The position numbers and the translations under genes were made by a program. From Helicobacter equorum (GTDB lineage Bacteria > Campylobacterota > Campylobacteria > Campylobacterales > Helicobacteraceae), in the NCBI RefSeq assembly GCF_900198655.1, contig NZ_FZPO01000012.1, positions 1-59,892 on the forward strand: 59,892 nt of DNA, given 5' to 3'. Positions 9,903 to 18,886 of the stretch are shown in pieces. The stretch's first letter is position 1. Every line of letters begins with the position of its first letter. The notes below the pieces were generated by a model. The model was not told where the DNA came from. It did no database searches and saw only the letters and a program-made list of their open reading frames with translations.

Positions 9903-10673
9903 TTAGATTCTCACACTAACTCCATGGGCTTGGAGATATGATTTTAATCCAGCAATACCAATTTCACCATAATGAAACACACTCGCTGCAAGTGCTGCAT
10001 CAGCCCCATACGCAAACACATCTACAAAATCTTGCATACATCCAGCACCGCCACTTGCAATAAGTGGCAAAGGCGCTACTGCATTCACTGCCTCGATGCC
10101 TGCTTTGTCATAACCTTGTTTTGTCCCATCGCAATCCATGCTTGTCAGCAAAATTTCTCCAGCACCACGATCATAAATTTCCTTGCACCACTGAAGTAAG
10201 TCCCTACCCGTATCTATTCTACCACCATTGATAAATACATGCCACAAATGAGATGAACTAGATGGATTAAAAACCTTATAATCTACCGCTACCACAATAC
10301 ATTGCGAACCAAATCGCTTGGCACCCTCTTGGATAAGTCCAGGATTTTTGAGAGCCGAACTATTAATGCTTACCTTATCACACCCAGCATTGAGGAGGTT
10401 ATACATATCATCTAGTGATCCAATCCCTCCACCTACGCTAAAAGGAATAAAAACTTCCTTGGCAACTTGTTTTACCATTTCAAGAGTCGTGCTACGACCC
10501 TCTGCGCTTGCGGTAATATCCAAAAACACTAATTCATCTGCACCCTTGTCATTATATTTTTTGGCTATTTCTACCGGATCTCCGGCATCTTGTAGGCCCA
10601 CAAAATTTACACCTTTAACAACACGACCATCTTTTACATCCAGACAAGGAATGATCCGCTTTGCAAAATTCAT
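9903..10673 (-). CDS. hisF: Imidazole glycerol phosphate synthase cyclase subunit HisF
   Basis: 256 aa. HisF cyclises the PRFAR-derived intermediate with ammonia from HisH, forming IGP and AICAR in histidine synthesis. The (beta/alpha)8 barrel catalytic acids are present as Asp12 (IPCLDVKDG) and Asp131 (VVAVDYKV), matching the canonical Asp11/Asp130. Phosphate loops FSVGGGI and PLIASGGAG are intact. No other his gene is in the window, so the pathway must be dispersed if complete. H. pylori is a histidine auxotroph lacking this pathway, so the gene points to another Helicobacter lineage. It heads the operon reading into rlmN. Confidence 0.95.
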   Translation of the reverse strand: MNFAKRIIPCLDVKDGRVVKGVNFVGLQDAGDPVEIAKKYNDKGADELVFLDITASAEGRSTTLEMVKQVAKEVFIPFSVGGGIGSLDDMYNLLNAGCDKVSINSSALKNPGLIQEGAKRFGSQCIVVAVDYKVFNPSSSSHLWHVFINGGRIDTGRDLLQWCKEIYDRGAGEILLTSMDCDGTKQGYDKAGIEAVNAVAPLPLIASGGAGCMQDFVDVFAYGADAALAASVFHYGEIGIAGLKSYLQAHGVSVRI

Positions 10674-10767
10674 AATGCACCTTTAATTATATTTTTGAAA
10701 ATGTTTCTTTATCAAGGATTTACAATTCTAAAGCAATTTTATTAGCTAGGATTTTAAGAACTTCTGC

Positions 10768-10773
10768 TACAAT
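10768..10773 (+). promoter_or_regulatory. Putative -10 element upstream of rsmA
   Basis: TACAAT lies 23 bases before the rsmA start, within the 123-bp divergent gap between hisF and rsmA. Helicobacter housekeeping promoters often lack a clear -35, and none is obvious here. AAGGA at 10787-10791 forms a good ribosome binding site 5 bases from the ATG at 10797. Confidence 0.45.
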
Positions 10774-10796
10774 TATAGCATTTTTCAAGGATATTT

Positions 10797-11582
10797 ATGG
10801 AAAACTACAAAACCAAAAAACATCTAGGGCAGAATTTTTTGAAAGATTTTTCCTATATCCAGCAAATCACCGAATCTATTCCCAAACTCCCCTATCAACT
10901 CGTGGAGATCGGGATTGGCTTGGGTGATTTGACACAAGAGTTAGCCAAGAGAGATTCTCTAAAAGCCTATGAAGTCGATCCTGACTTATGTTCTTTGTTT
11001 TATAAAAATTTTGCCCCCCTTATTGCGAGCAAAAAGGTGAAGCTGATACAAAAAGATGTGCTAGAAATCCAGCAAGACAAAGGGTGGCTGCACCCCAGTG
11101 ATTATGTGCTTATTTCAAACCTTCCTTACTATATCGCTACACCCATTATTTTGCGTTTATTGCGGGATAGTGTATGCAAATATCTTGTCGTGATGACTCA
11201 AAAAGAAGTTGCGCAAAAATTTTGTGCACACACACAAGAAAGTCCATTTTGTGCATTGAGCGTATTAGCACAGACCTTTGGTAAGCCACAAATGCTTTTT
11301 GATGTGCCAAACACTGCCTTTGAGCCTGCACCAAAAATCACTTCCAGTGTATTTTGTATTGATAAAACACAAAATACTGCACAAGGGGATTATAAATTTG
11401 AAGAGTTTTTAAAAATAGCATTTTGCGCACCGCGTAAAAAACTAGCCAAAAATTTACAAAAAGCTTTTACAGATACTGCCTCTCTCTTACATACTCTCCA
11501 GATTCAAAGCGATGCTAGACCACATGAAATCAGCACGCAAGATTATCACCGCATATACCAACACATTACAAAAGGAGTTTAA
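10797..11582 (+). CDS. rsmA: 16S rRNA (A1518/A1519) dimethyltransferase RsmA (KsgA)
   Basis: 261 aa. RsmA dimethylates two adjacent adenosines in the terminal hairpin of 16S rRNA during small-subunit maturation. Motifs seen are KKHLGQNFLKD at the N terminus, the SAM-binding VEIGIGLGDLT (residues 36-46) and the catalytic NLPYYIATPI (residues 108-117). The C-terminal region PRKKLAKNLQKAF is typical. It starts the plus-strand run rsmA-rnj-kdsD, an arrangement also remembered from H. pylori. Confidence 0.95.
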   Translation: MENYKTKKHLGQNFLKDFSYIQQITESIPKLPYQLVEIGIGLGDLTQELAKRDSLKAYEVDPDLCSLFYKNFAPLIASKKVKLIQKDVLEIQQDKGWLHPSDYVLISNLPYYIATPIILRLLRDSVCKYLVVMTQKEVAQKFCAHTQESPFCALSVLAQTFGKPQMLFDVPNTAFEPAPKITSSVFCIDKTQNTAQGDYKFEEFLKIAFCAPRKKLAKNLQKAFTDTASLLHTLQIQSDARPHEISTQDYHRIYQHITKGV

Positions 11583-11584
11583 TT

Positions 11585-13729
11585 ATGGAAGACAACAACA
11601 CACCTCAACAAGTACCACAAGATCAAAAAACACAAACATCAAAAGAAAGCAGATTCAAATCTTTTACAAAAAAGTTCCGTCGTAAGATTAGTGATGAGAC
11701 AGATGATAGCACACAAGAATCTGGCGCAAAATATCCTACACATACAGATTCTATCCAAAACACAATTCCTACAAGCGAATATTCACAAAAATCCTCTACT
11801 CACAATAAATTTGGATCAACACAAGGTAGCCAAACTAGAGATTCACACTATGCACAAAAAGATAAAAATTTTAAAGGGCGACAATGGAGTGGGAAAAATC
11901 CACATGCCAAAAATCGCACAGATGACAAAGATGTCGTAGAAAATGGTGTCCGTAGTGTGAAAAATCCACACGAAAAAGATAATCTTAGTCTGCACAAAGA
12001 TTTGCGCCGTGGTGTAGAAGCAAACACAAAAATCCAACGTGAAAGCCTCAATGCTCATGCAAAACTCAATCTCAACACAAAAGCAAGTGTGCGCATAACC
12101 CCTCTTGGGGGATTAGGAGAAATTGGAGGCAATATCACCGTGCTAGAAACACAAAATAGTGCGATTATCATTGATGTGGGCATGAGCTTCCCTGATGAGA
12201 CAATGCATGGAGTAGACATTCTCATTCCAGATTTTAGCTATATCCATGCTATTAAAGACAAAATTGCAGGGGTAATCATCACTCATGCGCACGAAGATCA
12301 TATCGGTGCAGTACCTTATCTCTATAAACAACTACAATTCCCACTCTATGGGACACCATTACCACTTGGTATGATTGGTAGCAAATTTGATGAACACGGA
12401 CTTAAAAAATACCGCTCATACTTCAAAATAGTGCAAAAGCGCCAACCTATCAAAATTGGCGAATTTGAAATTGAGTGGATTAATATTACACACTCTATTA
12501 TTGATGCTTCAGCTCTTGCTATCAAAACAGAAGCTGGGACAATCATTCACACAGGAGATTTTAAAATCGATCATACCCCAATTGATAATATGCCTACAGA
12601 TTTACACAGACTAGCACACTATGGAGAAGAAGGTGTAATGTTGCTCCTTAGCGATTCAACAAACTCTCATCGCAGTGGCACTACGCCAAGTGAAGCGAGT
12701 GTAGGACCGACATTTGACACGCTTTTTCAACAAGCTAAAGGACGCGTCATTATGAGCACCTTTAGCTCAAATATCCATCGCGTATATCAAGCAATCAACT
12801 ATGGTCGCCTTTATAATCGCAAAGTCGCAGTGATTGGAAGATCTATGGAAAAAAATCTAGAGATAGCGCGTGAGCTTGGCTATATTGAAATTCCCCAAAA
12901 TATCTTTATCGAAGCACACGAGGTAGAAAAATACCCAGACAATGAGGTGCTTATTGTTACCACAGGTTCTCAAGGTGAAACGATGAGCGCGCTCTATCGT
13001 ATGGCAACAGATGAACATCGCCATATTAAAATCAAGCCTAGCGATATGGTTATTATCTCTGCCAAAGCCATTCCGGGCAATGAAGGATCTGTCTCAACAG
13101 TGTTAAATTTCCTTATGAAAGCAGGAGCAAGGGTTGTCTACCAAGATTTCAGTGAGATTCATGTTAGCGGGCACGCGGCACAAGAAGAACAAAAGCTTAT
13201 GTTACGCCTTATTAAACCAAAATTCTTCCTCCCAGTCCATGGAGAATACAATCACATCGCCAAGCACAAAGAAACCGCTATCAAATGTGGCGTGCTAGAG
13301 AAAAATATACTGCTTATGGAAGATGGCGATCAAATCGAAGTCAATCCAAACTATATGCGCAAAGTCCGCAGTGTCAAAAATGGCAAAATCTTTATTGATA
13401 ATCAAATCAATCGACAAGTGGATACAGACATAGTTGATGATAGACAAATACTTGCTAATGAGGGAATTGTCATCGTGTTTATGCAAGTAAGTAAAGATCG
13501 TAAAATCATTGATTCTAAAATCGCGAGCTATGGACTAGTAGCCAACAAAGAGGATAAGGGATTTGAGAAAGAAATGAATGAAGTCTTGGAGCTTGTTGTC
13601 AAAAATTACAAAAAGGAGCATTTTAACGCCAAAACCATAGAGCACGAAATCCAAGGAGCATTTAAAAAGCATATATTCAAAAAGGTCAAAAAATATCCAA
13701 CCATAGAAGCTATGGTGTATGTCCTATAG
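11585..13729 (+). CDS. rnj: Ribonuclease J
   Basis: 714 aa. RNase J is the major 5'-3' exoribonuclease and endoribonuclease of epsilonproteobacteria, which lack RNase E. The metallo-beta-lactamase/beta-CASP core starts near residue 168 (ITPLGGLGEIGGN). The metal-binding HxHxDH is His234-His239 (THAHEDHIG), followed by HTGDFKID and the C-terminal PVHGEY. The first 165 residues are a lysine-, serine-, threonine- and glutamine-rich, apparently disordered extension, as known for H. pylori RNase J. It follows rsmA by 2 bp. Confidence 0.96.
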   Translation: MEDNNTPQQVPQDQKTQTSKESRFKSFTKKFRRKISDETDDSTQESGAKYPTHTDSIQNTIPTSEYSQKSSTHNKFGSTQGSQTRDSHYAQKDKNFKGRQWSGKNPHAKNRTDDKDVVENGVRSVKNPHEKDNLSLHKDLRRGVEANTKIQRESLNAHAKLNLNTKASVRITPLGGLGEIGGNITVLETQNSAIIIDVGMSFPDETMHGVDILIPDFSYIHAIKDKIAGVIITHAHEDHIGAVPYLYKQLQFPLYGTPLPLGMIGSKFDEHGLKKYRSYFKIVQKRQPIKIGEFEIEWINITHSIIDASALAIKTEAGTIIHTGDFKIDHTPIDNMPTDLHRLAHYGEEGVMLLLSDSTNSHRSGTTPSEASVGPTFDTLFQQAKGRVIMSTFSSNIHRVYQAINYGRLYNRKVAVIGRSMEKNLEIARELGYIEIPQNIFIEAHEVEKYPDNEVLIVTTGSQGETMSALYRMATDEHRHIKIKPSDMVIISAKAIPGNEGSVSTVLNFLMKAGARVVYQDFSEIHVSGHAAQEEQKLMLRLIKPKFFLPVHGEYNHIAKHKETAIKCGVLEKNILLMEDGDQIEVNPNYMRKVRSVKNGKIFIDNQINRQVDTDIVDDRQILANEGIVIVFMQVSKDRKIIDSKIASYGLVANKEDKGFEKEMNEVLELVVKNYKKEHFNAKTIEHEIQGAFKKHIFKKVKKYPTIEAMVYVL

Positions 13730-13738
13730 GAAAGCAAT

Positions 13739-14716
13739 ATGTCAGAAACAAATCAATATCTACAAATCGCCACGGAGGTTTTGCACACAGAATCTCAAGC
13801 ATTGCTAGATTCTGCTAGTCGGCTAGATTCACAAAAACTCTACCAGATTATCCGCACTATTGCAGAATCTAAGGGAAAACTAGTGGTTATGGGCGTGGGC
13901 AAAAGCGGACATATAGGAGCAAAAATTGCCGCTACTCTCTCTAGCACAGGTACTCCTAGCTTTTTTCTCCACCCTACAGAGGCTATGCATGGCGATCTAG
14001 GTGTGATACAACACGATGATGTTATCCTTGCAATAAGCTATAGCGGTGAGAGCGAGGAGCTACTCAATGTTTTGCCTCACATTAAGCGCTTTGGTAATAC
14101 CCTCATCACTATGAGTAAAAACGCACAATCTAGTCTTTCAAAAATGAGTGATTTGTTTCTTGATATTTTTGTGCAAAAAGAAGCTTGTCCACTCAATGTC
14201 GCACCCACAACCTCAACCACTCTTACGCTTGCACTTGGCGATGTATTGGCTGTGTGTCTTATGCACTATAGAGGCTTCACACACGAAAACTTTGCATCAT
14301 TCCACCCCGGTGGTAACTTAGGAAAAAGGCTTTTTGTTAAACTAAAAGACTTAATGCAAACCACAAACCTCCCTATTGTAGATTCGCACACAACACTCAA
14401 AGAATGTATCCCCCTTATGAGTGAAGCGAGATTGGGCAATCTCCTTATTACGCACAAAAATAAGCTCATAGCGATTTTGAGCGATGGTGATTTGCGAAGG
14501 GCGTTGCTAAGAGAGGATTTTAGCCTAGAAGATGCGGTGCTAAAATATGCTACCAAAAATCCAAAGACCTGCAATACCCCTGATATGCTTGCCTTTGATG
14601 CCCTAAAACTTATTGAAGAAAACAAGATTCAAATTCTTGTCATCACAGATAAGCAGGATTCAATACAAGGTGTTATACACTTACATACGCTAATCACCGC
14701 CGGAATCAAATCATAA
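13739..14716 (+). CDS. kdsD: D-arabinose-5-phosphate isomerase (KdsD/KpsF family)
   Basis: 325 aa. It converts ribulose-5-phosphate to arabinose-5-phosphate, the precursor of KDO for lipopolysaccharide. An N-terminal SIS domain carries VMGVGKSGHIGAKIAATLSS (residues 50-69), followed by SYSGES and APTTSTT. Two CBS domains follow from about residue 205 (LMQTTNLPIVD) to the end. The start lies 9 bp after rnj, with AGGAA upstream. The gene fits with lpxA and galU elsewhere in the window as part of envelope polysaccharide supply. Confidence 0.94.
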   Translation: MSETNQYLQIATEVLHTESQALLDSASRLDSQKLYQIIRTIAESKGKLVVMGVGKSGHIGAKIAATLSSTGTPSFFLHPTEAMHGDLGVIQHDDVILAISYSGESEELLNVLPHIKRFGNTLITMSKNAQSSLSKMSDLFLDIFVQKEACPLNVAPTTSTTLTLALGDVLAVCLMHYRGFTHENFASFHPGGNLGKRLFVKLKDLMQTTNLPIVDSHTTLKECIPLMSEARLGNLLITHKNKLIAILSDGDLRRALLREDFSLEDAVLKYATKNPKTCNTPDMLAFDALKLIEENKIQILVITDKQDSIQGVIHLHTLITAGIKS

Positions 14717-14727
14717 AGGAGTAGGCT

Positions 14728-14967
14728 ATGTTTGAACGCATTGATAGTATCTTTAGAAATATCGAGGATATACGAGATGACATCAATATCTTGCTAGGCA
14801 TGGCAAAAATCTCCATGCTTGATTATATTATGATTAAGCGTGGATCACAGGATATGCCAGAAACCCTAAATTTTACTCTACTCTCACAAATCGATGTAGA
14901 AGTCCAAAAGCTTAAGGCGGAAATAGATTCTCTTAACAAACTTAAGCGTGAAATGCTAATCTTTTAG
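14728..14967 (+). CDS. Small uncharacterised protein, 79 aa
   Basis: I do not recognise this protein. It begins MFERIDSIFRNIEDIRDDIN and ends with a likely coiled coil (VEVQKLKAEIDSLNKLKREM). There is no signal peptide or membrane segment. AAAGGAG lies about 6 bases before the ATG and the gene starts 11 bp after kdsD, so it is probably the last gene of the rsmA-rnj-kdsD unit. It is followed by about 800 bp of decayed sequence. Coding potential is supported by context and ribosome binding site rather than by family. Confidence 0.7.
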   Translation: MFERIDSIFRNIEDIRDDINILLGMAKISMLDYIMIKRGSQDMPETLNFTLLSQIDVEVQKLKAEIDSLNKLKREMLIF

Positions 14968-15039
14968 AACAAAACAAACATAAAAAACATAATATAAATT
15001 GGCTAAGAGGCTTCAATACAAGCACAAGAAACATATAAC

Positions 15040-15695
15040 ATATAAAAAGGCTATTGAAGTGTGGAGCTATCTATTATGGTTATAACTCTGTCAAATGGGC
15101 ATATATAAGTACTACCCACTAAAATATGATCCAAATAAGACAAAGCCACAAAAGATATACACTATTATGAACTCCCGAGTGATATTTGCAAGGGAAATAT
15201 AATAGAATTTAATGTTAAAAAATACCTACAACAAGCTCACAGCAATCGCTATCAAATCAACCAAACCCTAGAAATGATGCTCCCAATTACTCCAATACCT
15301 TACACAAGGGGATTATGCTTTAGTTATCTTTGCTTATAAAGTAAAGAATTATACACCTACACCAAGCTAGATTATAAACCTCCTTTATCCCTTAGATTCG
15401 ATGGCAAGGAATTAATGATAATAGAATGAGGAGAAGTGAAAAGAGAAAGCAGATTCTAAATATTTGATGCAGATTCTAAATATTTGATAAGGAAAATGTA
15501 ACACATTACAGAATCTATTCCAAAGAATATAATGTTATAGATATAGAAAGACATTTATAAATCTAATCATCTAAAAGAACAAGGTACTTTAGAATCTATA
15601 AGCAAGATACTTCTTTACCTCAAGGAAGCTATTGTCTTTATATCAAAGATATAGAAATCTCCAAAGATTCAAACAAATTTTTACGCAAGAACTAG
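15040..15695 (+). pseudogene. Decayed protein-coding gene with multiple frameshifts
   Basis: The gap 14968-15762 has no intact gene, but protein-like stretches succeed each other in changing frames. KYYPLKYDPNKTKP (about 15110-15150) is followed in another frame by DIHYYELPSDICKGNI and NVKKYLQQAHSNRYQINQ (15154-15300). Then come GDYALVIFAYKVKNYTPTP (15308-15364), KLDYKPPLSLRFDGKELMI (15364-15423) and SLPQGSYCLYIKDIEISKDS (15612-15671). Each shift keeps the apparent protein continuous, which suggests decay by small indels rather than chance reading. The family is not recognised, and whether the start lies near 15040 is uncertain. Confidence 0.6.
15449..15488. repeat. Tandem direct repeat, 2 x 20 bp
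   Basis: A 20-bp unit starting GCAGATTCTAAATATTTGAT is present twice head to tail with no spacer and no mismatch, inside the decayed gene region. It probably reflects a local slippage duplication in non-functional DNA. Confidence 0.85.
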
Positions 15696-15762
15696 AGGGT
15701 ATAAAGCTCTAAATATCTATACCTTAGATACACATACTCAATATAAACTCTCTTAAAAACAA

Positions 15763-16392
15763 CTAGCTATACAAAATATGCCATATTGCATAAAACAAAT
15801 ATGCACTAAAAAATGCAAACAATACACCACAAAGCCTATCTATCCACATAAGCATTTTTTGCGTGAGGTAAGTCCTAAGTGCATTTCCTAACACAATCAC
15901 ACCCAAAAATGGCAAACTCAATGCACAAAAAAGCACCATAATACGCTCCCCCAAATCTACCTCCATAAAAGGAACAATAATCGTGGCAAAAAATAGTAAT
16001 GCCTTAGGATTAGAAAGATTAATACCCAACGCCTTGAAATATAATCCCAACAAAGTCCGAAAATCCTTATCTTGTGGGCGTTGATTAATTTGTGTTATCG
16101 CACCCTCACAATTTACATTTACCAACAACACATACGCGAGATACGCCAAATAAACACCACCCACAAACATAAGGGCAATCTGTACAAATACATTGCCAAA
16201 AACATAACTAAGTCCCAAATACAAAGCACTCATAAACACAACCCAGCCACTTGCGATACCCAAAAATGCGACAAAAGCCGCTCGTATCCCTAAACATAAG
16301 CTTGTCTGTAAAACAAGTAAAATATCAGGACCAGGTGTCAATGCCCCCACAAAACCTATAACAAAAATTCCAAACAATCCAAAATGTTCCAT
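15763..16392 (-). CDS. LysE/RhtB family amino-acid exporter
   Basis: 209 aa from ATG 16392. The LysE superfamily exports amino acids and related small molecules through the inner membrane. The family signature GALTPGPDILLVLQTSL lies near the N terminus and about six hydrophobic segments follow. The start was chosen because AAGGAA lies about 9 bases upstream; the longer frame would run back into the preceding gene. It begins 4 bp after the stop codon of the DUF455 gene, so the two are probably cotranscribed. The substrate cannot be predicted. Confidence 0.88.
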   Translation of the reverse strand: MEHFGLFGIFVIGFVGALTPGPDILLVLQTSLCLGIRAAFVAFLGIASGWVVFMSALYLGLSYVFGNVFVQIALMFVGGVYLAYLAYVLLVNVNCEGAITQINQRPQDKDFRTLLGLYFKALGINLSNPKALLFFATIIVPFMEVDLGERIMVLFCALSLPFLGVIVLGNALRTYLTQKMLMWIDRLCGVLFAFFSAYLFYAIWHILYS

Positions 16393-16396
16393 ATAT

Positions 16397-17245
16397 TTAT
16401 TTCCTTGATAGCCTTCTTTTGCTCTGCTTTGCATAAAATGTCCGCAGAGATTCTAATTCCATAATACTAAAACCCGCTTGTAATCTCGCATCAACATTGA
16501 GAATCCTTCCTGCAAGGCTAAAATGCTCAAATCTTTCACATAACGTAACAAAAGGCTGTGGGGTAAGCATATCTTTTTGGGCATACCTCCACCATATATC
16601 TCCTTTTTGCACATGACCCACCTCATCACGCAAAATAATCTCAAATACTTCTGTAATCTTAGATTTAAGTGGGAGGTTTGTTTGCATAAGTTTTTGCAAT
16701 ACAAAAGGATTGGCATCCAAACCCTTTGCTTCCAACCCACGATGCACCACTCCCATACGCCACTCCAAACTTGTCTGTGTCGCCTGCATTGCCTCAAAAA
16801 GTGTGCTATGCACAGGAAACGCACCATATACAGAATCTAGCTCACCTAAAAGCTCCTCCAAAAGCCCAAAATGCTTCAACTCCTCATCTGCCACGCTAAG
16901 CCAATCCATATAAAATGCCAAAGGCATATCCCTAAAACGATAACAAGCATCAAGTGCCAAAATAATCGCACTAGCTTCTATGTGGGTTACAGAGTGCAAG
17001 ATCTTCGCCAAAGCAAGTTTAGATTTAGCATGATTTGGGCGGCGAATCTTAAGTGCGGAGGTATTATTATCGTGCATAATCCACAAGCTCTCTAAATCCG
17101 AACTTGGGCGCACACAAATATTCGATGTAAAATCTACACATCCTCGTTTGACATCATCATAAAAGGGCACAAATTTTTCTCGTATTTGAGTAAAACTTGT
17201 GCTTTGTAGTATATCCTCTAATGCTTCAAAAAACGCCACTTTCAT
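16397..17245 (-). CDS. DUF455 ferritin-like protein
   Basis: 282 aa from ATG 17245 (MKVAFFEALED). Helical sequence with ferritin-like metal-binding patterns is seen: HIEASAIILALDACYRF, then ADEELKHFGLLEE, then ILRDEVGHVQKGD. Together these give Glu and Glu-x-x-His residues expected for a di-metal site. This matches my memory of the DUF455 family, sometimes found near rRNA- or tRNA-modifying genes, with no established function. The long upstream extension of the frame was rejected because it crosses the promoter-like TATAAT of the 81-bp divergent gap and has no ribosome binding site. Transcription continues into lysE. Confidence 0.75.
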   Translation of the reverse strand: MKVAFFEALEDILQSTSFTQIREKFVPFYDDVKRGCVDFTSNICVRPSSDLESLWIMHDNNTSALKIRRPNHAKSKLALAKILHSVTHIEASAIILALDACYRFRDMPLAFYMDWLSVADEELKHFGLLEELLGELDSVYGAFPVHSTLFEAMQATQTSLEWRMGVVHRGLEAKGLDANPFVLQKLMQTNLPLKSKITEVFEIILRDEVGHVQKGDIWWRYAQKDMLTPQPFVTLCERFEHFSLAGRILNVDARLQAGFSIMELESLRTFYAKQSKRRLSRK

Positions 17246-17326
17246 AGGCAAAATTATAGCGATTTTTAGTATAATCTCTCCAAAATTAAAAAGGCTAAAA
17301 ATTCTTACAATGACTGAGGAGCGTTT

Positions 17327-18137
17327 ATGCAATGCAAAATTTGTTCGAGTCCGGTAGAAAAGGTATTTGAAACTGAGATTCTTCAAAAATACCAAGAAGG
17401 ATTTTATAAATGCCAATCCTGTGGATTTCTCGGGGTAGGTGAGGCACATTGGCTATCTGAAGCCTACACAAATGCTATAAACGCTTCTGATACGGGAATT
17501 GTGGCTAGAAATCTCTCACTATACAAAATAGTTAGTCTTATTGCCTATAATATCTTTGGTTTCCGATCCAAAAACGTAATTGGGGGGGGGGGCAAGCACA
17601 CTTGTTGATTTTGGGGGCGGCACTGGGTTGCTTGTTCGTCTCTTGCGTGATGTTGGCATTGAAGCATTTTGGCAAGATGAATATTGTCAAAATATTTTTG
17701 CACGTGGATTTGAATGGGATTGCAACACAAAGCCAACGCTATTAACGAGTTTTGAAGTTTTTGAACATCTTCCAAATCCTATGGAGCAAATCTCTGCCAT
17801 GTTTGCCGTATGTCCTAATATATTGTTTACTACAGAATTACTTCCCTGCCCTATTCCTCAATATAATGGCAAGGATACTTGGTGGTACTATGGTTTTAAA
17901 CACGGACAACATATTAGTTTCTACACAAAACAAACTCTCGAATATATAGCCAAACAAAAAGGTGTGTTCCTATCCTCATATAGAGGCATTCATTTATTTA
18001 GTCAATACAAAGTTAATCCTGTATTGTTTGCCACACTCATACGCTTTGCCAACAAAGGATCATTTTGGATTCTCAAACATTTTTTACAAAGCAAAACGCT
18101 TAGCGATCATCAACTCCTCTCTGCCACTCTACCCTAA
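17327..18137 (+). CDS. Phase-variable SAM-dependent methyltransferase (out of frame in this assembly)
   Basis: An N-terminal zinc-ribbon-like part has CKIC (Cys3, Cys6) and CQSC, and ends at an 11-G tract (17582-17592). After the tract the protein continues in another frame with the SAM-binding motif LVDFGGGTGLLV, then SFEVFEHLPNPMEQ and HGQHISFYTKQTLEYIA, typical of class I methyltransferases in surface-polysaccharide loci. With 11 G the first frame stops at 17606-17608. With 10 G (or 7, 13) the two halves join into a 269-aa protein. GAGGAG precedes the ATG by 6 bases. The substrate is unknown; a sugar or surface glycan is an inference from similar genes. Confidence 0.85.
17582..17592 (+). 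repeat. Poly-G tract (11 G), putative slipped-strand contingency locus
   Basis: Eleven consecutive G bases lie inside the coding region of a methyltransferase. Tract length modulo 3 decides whether the downstream SAM domain is translated: 10 puts GCA AGC ACA (Ala-Ser-Thr) in frame, while 11 leads to a stop six codons after the tract. Homopolymeric G tracts of this length are known phase-variation sites in Helicobacter and Campylobacter. Confidence 0.85.
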
Positions 18138-18188
18138 TTAACAAACTTTGACTACAATACCCACGAATTACTCAGGTGGAGAATCTTC

Positions 18189-18524
18189 ATGGAATTTAAA
18201 GGCAAAAACAATCCCTCGTTAGCAAACCCAATTTATACCCCAGATTTAACAACGATGGAATTTGATATCATCGATATTCGCGATGAAAGCGATTATGGTT
18301 ATGCACATATAAAAAACTCTCAACATTTCAATAACGCACAAGATGTCTATAACTACGCACAAAAACACAAAGACAAAAACATCTTGCTTGTTTGCTATAG
18401 TGGTCATACGGCTAGTGTGTTGGGAAGTCATCTTGTAGAAGCTGGGTGTGAAAATATCTATTATTTTGACGATTATTTCACACATTTTGAGCTTTTGGGC
18501 TTACTCAACACACAACAATCCTAA
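18189..18524 (+). CDS. Rhodanese-like domain protein
   Basis: 111 aa, a single rhodanese domain. The active-site loop CYSGHTAS carries the expected catalytic cysteine near residue 75, preceded by FDIIDIRDESDYGYAHI, the standard rhodanese entry motif, so sulfur transfer in the cytoplasm is likely. GGAG lies upstream of the ATG. It lies 51 bp after the methyltransferase and 68 bp before the yggT-like gene. The sulfur acceptor is unknown. Confidence 0.88.
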   Translation: MEFKGKNNPSLANPIYTPDLTTMEFDIIDIRDESDYGYAHIKNSQHFNNAQDVYNYAQKHKDKNILLVCYSGHTASVLGSHLVEAGCENIYYFDDYFTHFELLGLLNTQQS

Positions 18525-18592
18525 AAATTTCAAAAGCCTACCAAAAGCACTCTAGACAAAATGCAAATGTCTCAACACCACAAGGAGCAATA

Positions 18593-18886
18593 ATGATTCT
18601 CGCCACATTTTTACAAGCGATCGCAACCATAGCAAGTATGTTGCTTAATCTCTACATTTGGATTCTTATCATCGCCACGCTCATTAGTTGGGTGCGTCCT
18701 GATCCATACAACCCTATTGTGCAAGTCCTTTATCGCCTAAGTGAGCCAGTTTTTGCCAAGGTGCGCAAACTAATACCCACCAACATAGGAGGATTAGATT
18801 TTGCGCCACTTATCGTCATTGTAGCGCTAAAGTTTATTGACCTCACGGTAATACAGATTCTCTATAGATTCGCGCAAGGTATGTAA
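18593..18886 (+). CDS. YggT family membrane protein
   Basis: 97 aa with two hydrophobic segments (residues about 3-30 and 70-92). It has the family pattern of SWVRPDPYNPIVQVLYRLSEP between them, where the first helix ends. YggT proteins are small inner-membrane proteins, linked by some work to ion homeostasis and cell division, without a settled role. AAGGAG precedes the ATG by 6 bases, and its TAA stop overlaps the lytic transglycosylase start (TAATG), indicating coupling with that gene. Confidence 0.88.
   Translation: MILATFLQAIATIASMLLNLYIWILIIATLISWVRPDPYNPIVQVLYRLSEPVFAKVRKLIPTNIGGLDFAPLIVIVALKFIDLTVIQILYRFAQGM

Noticed and set aside
15449-15488. The 20-bp tandem repeat as a CRISPR unit
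   Set aside because: Only two copies, no spacers and no cas genes in the window.
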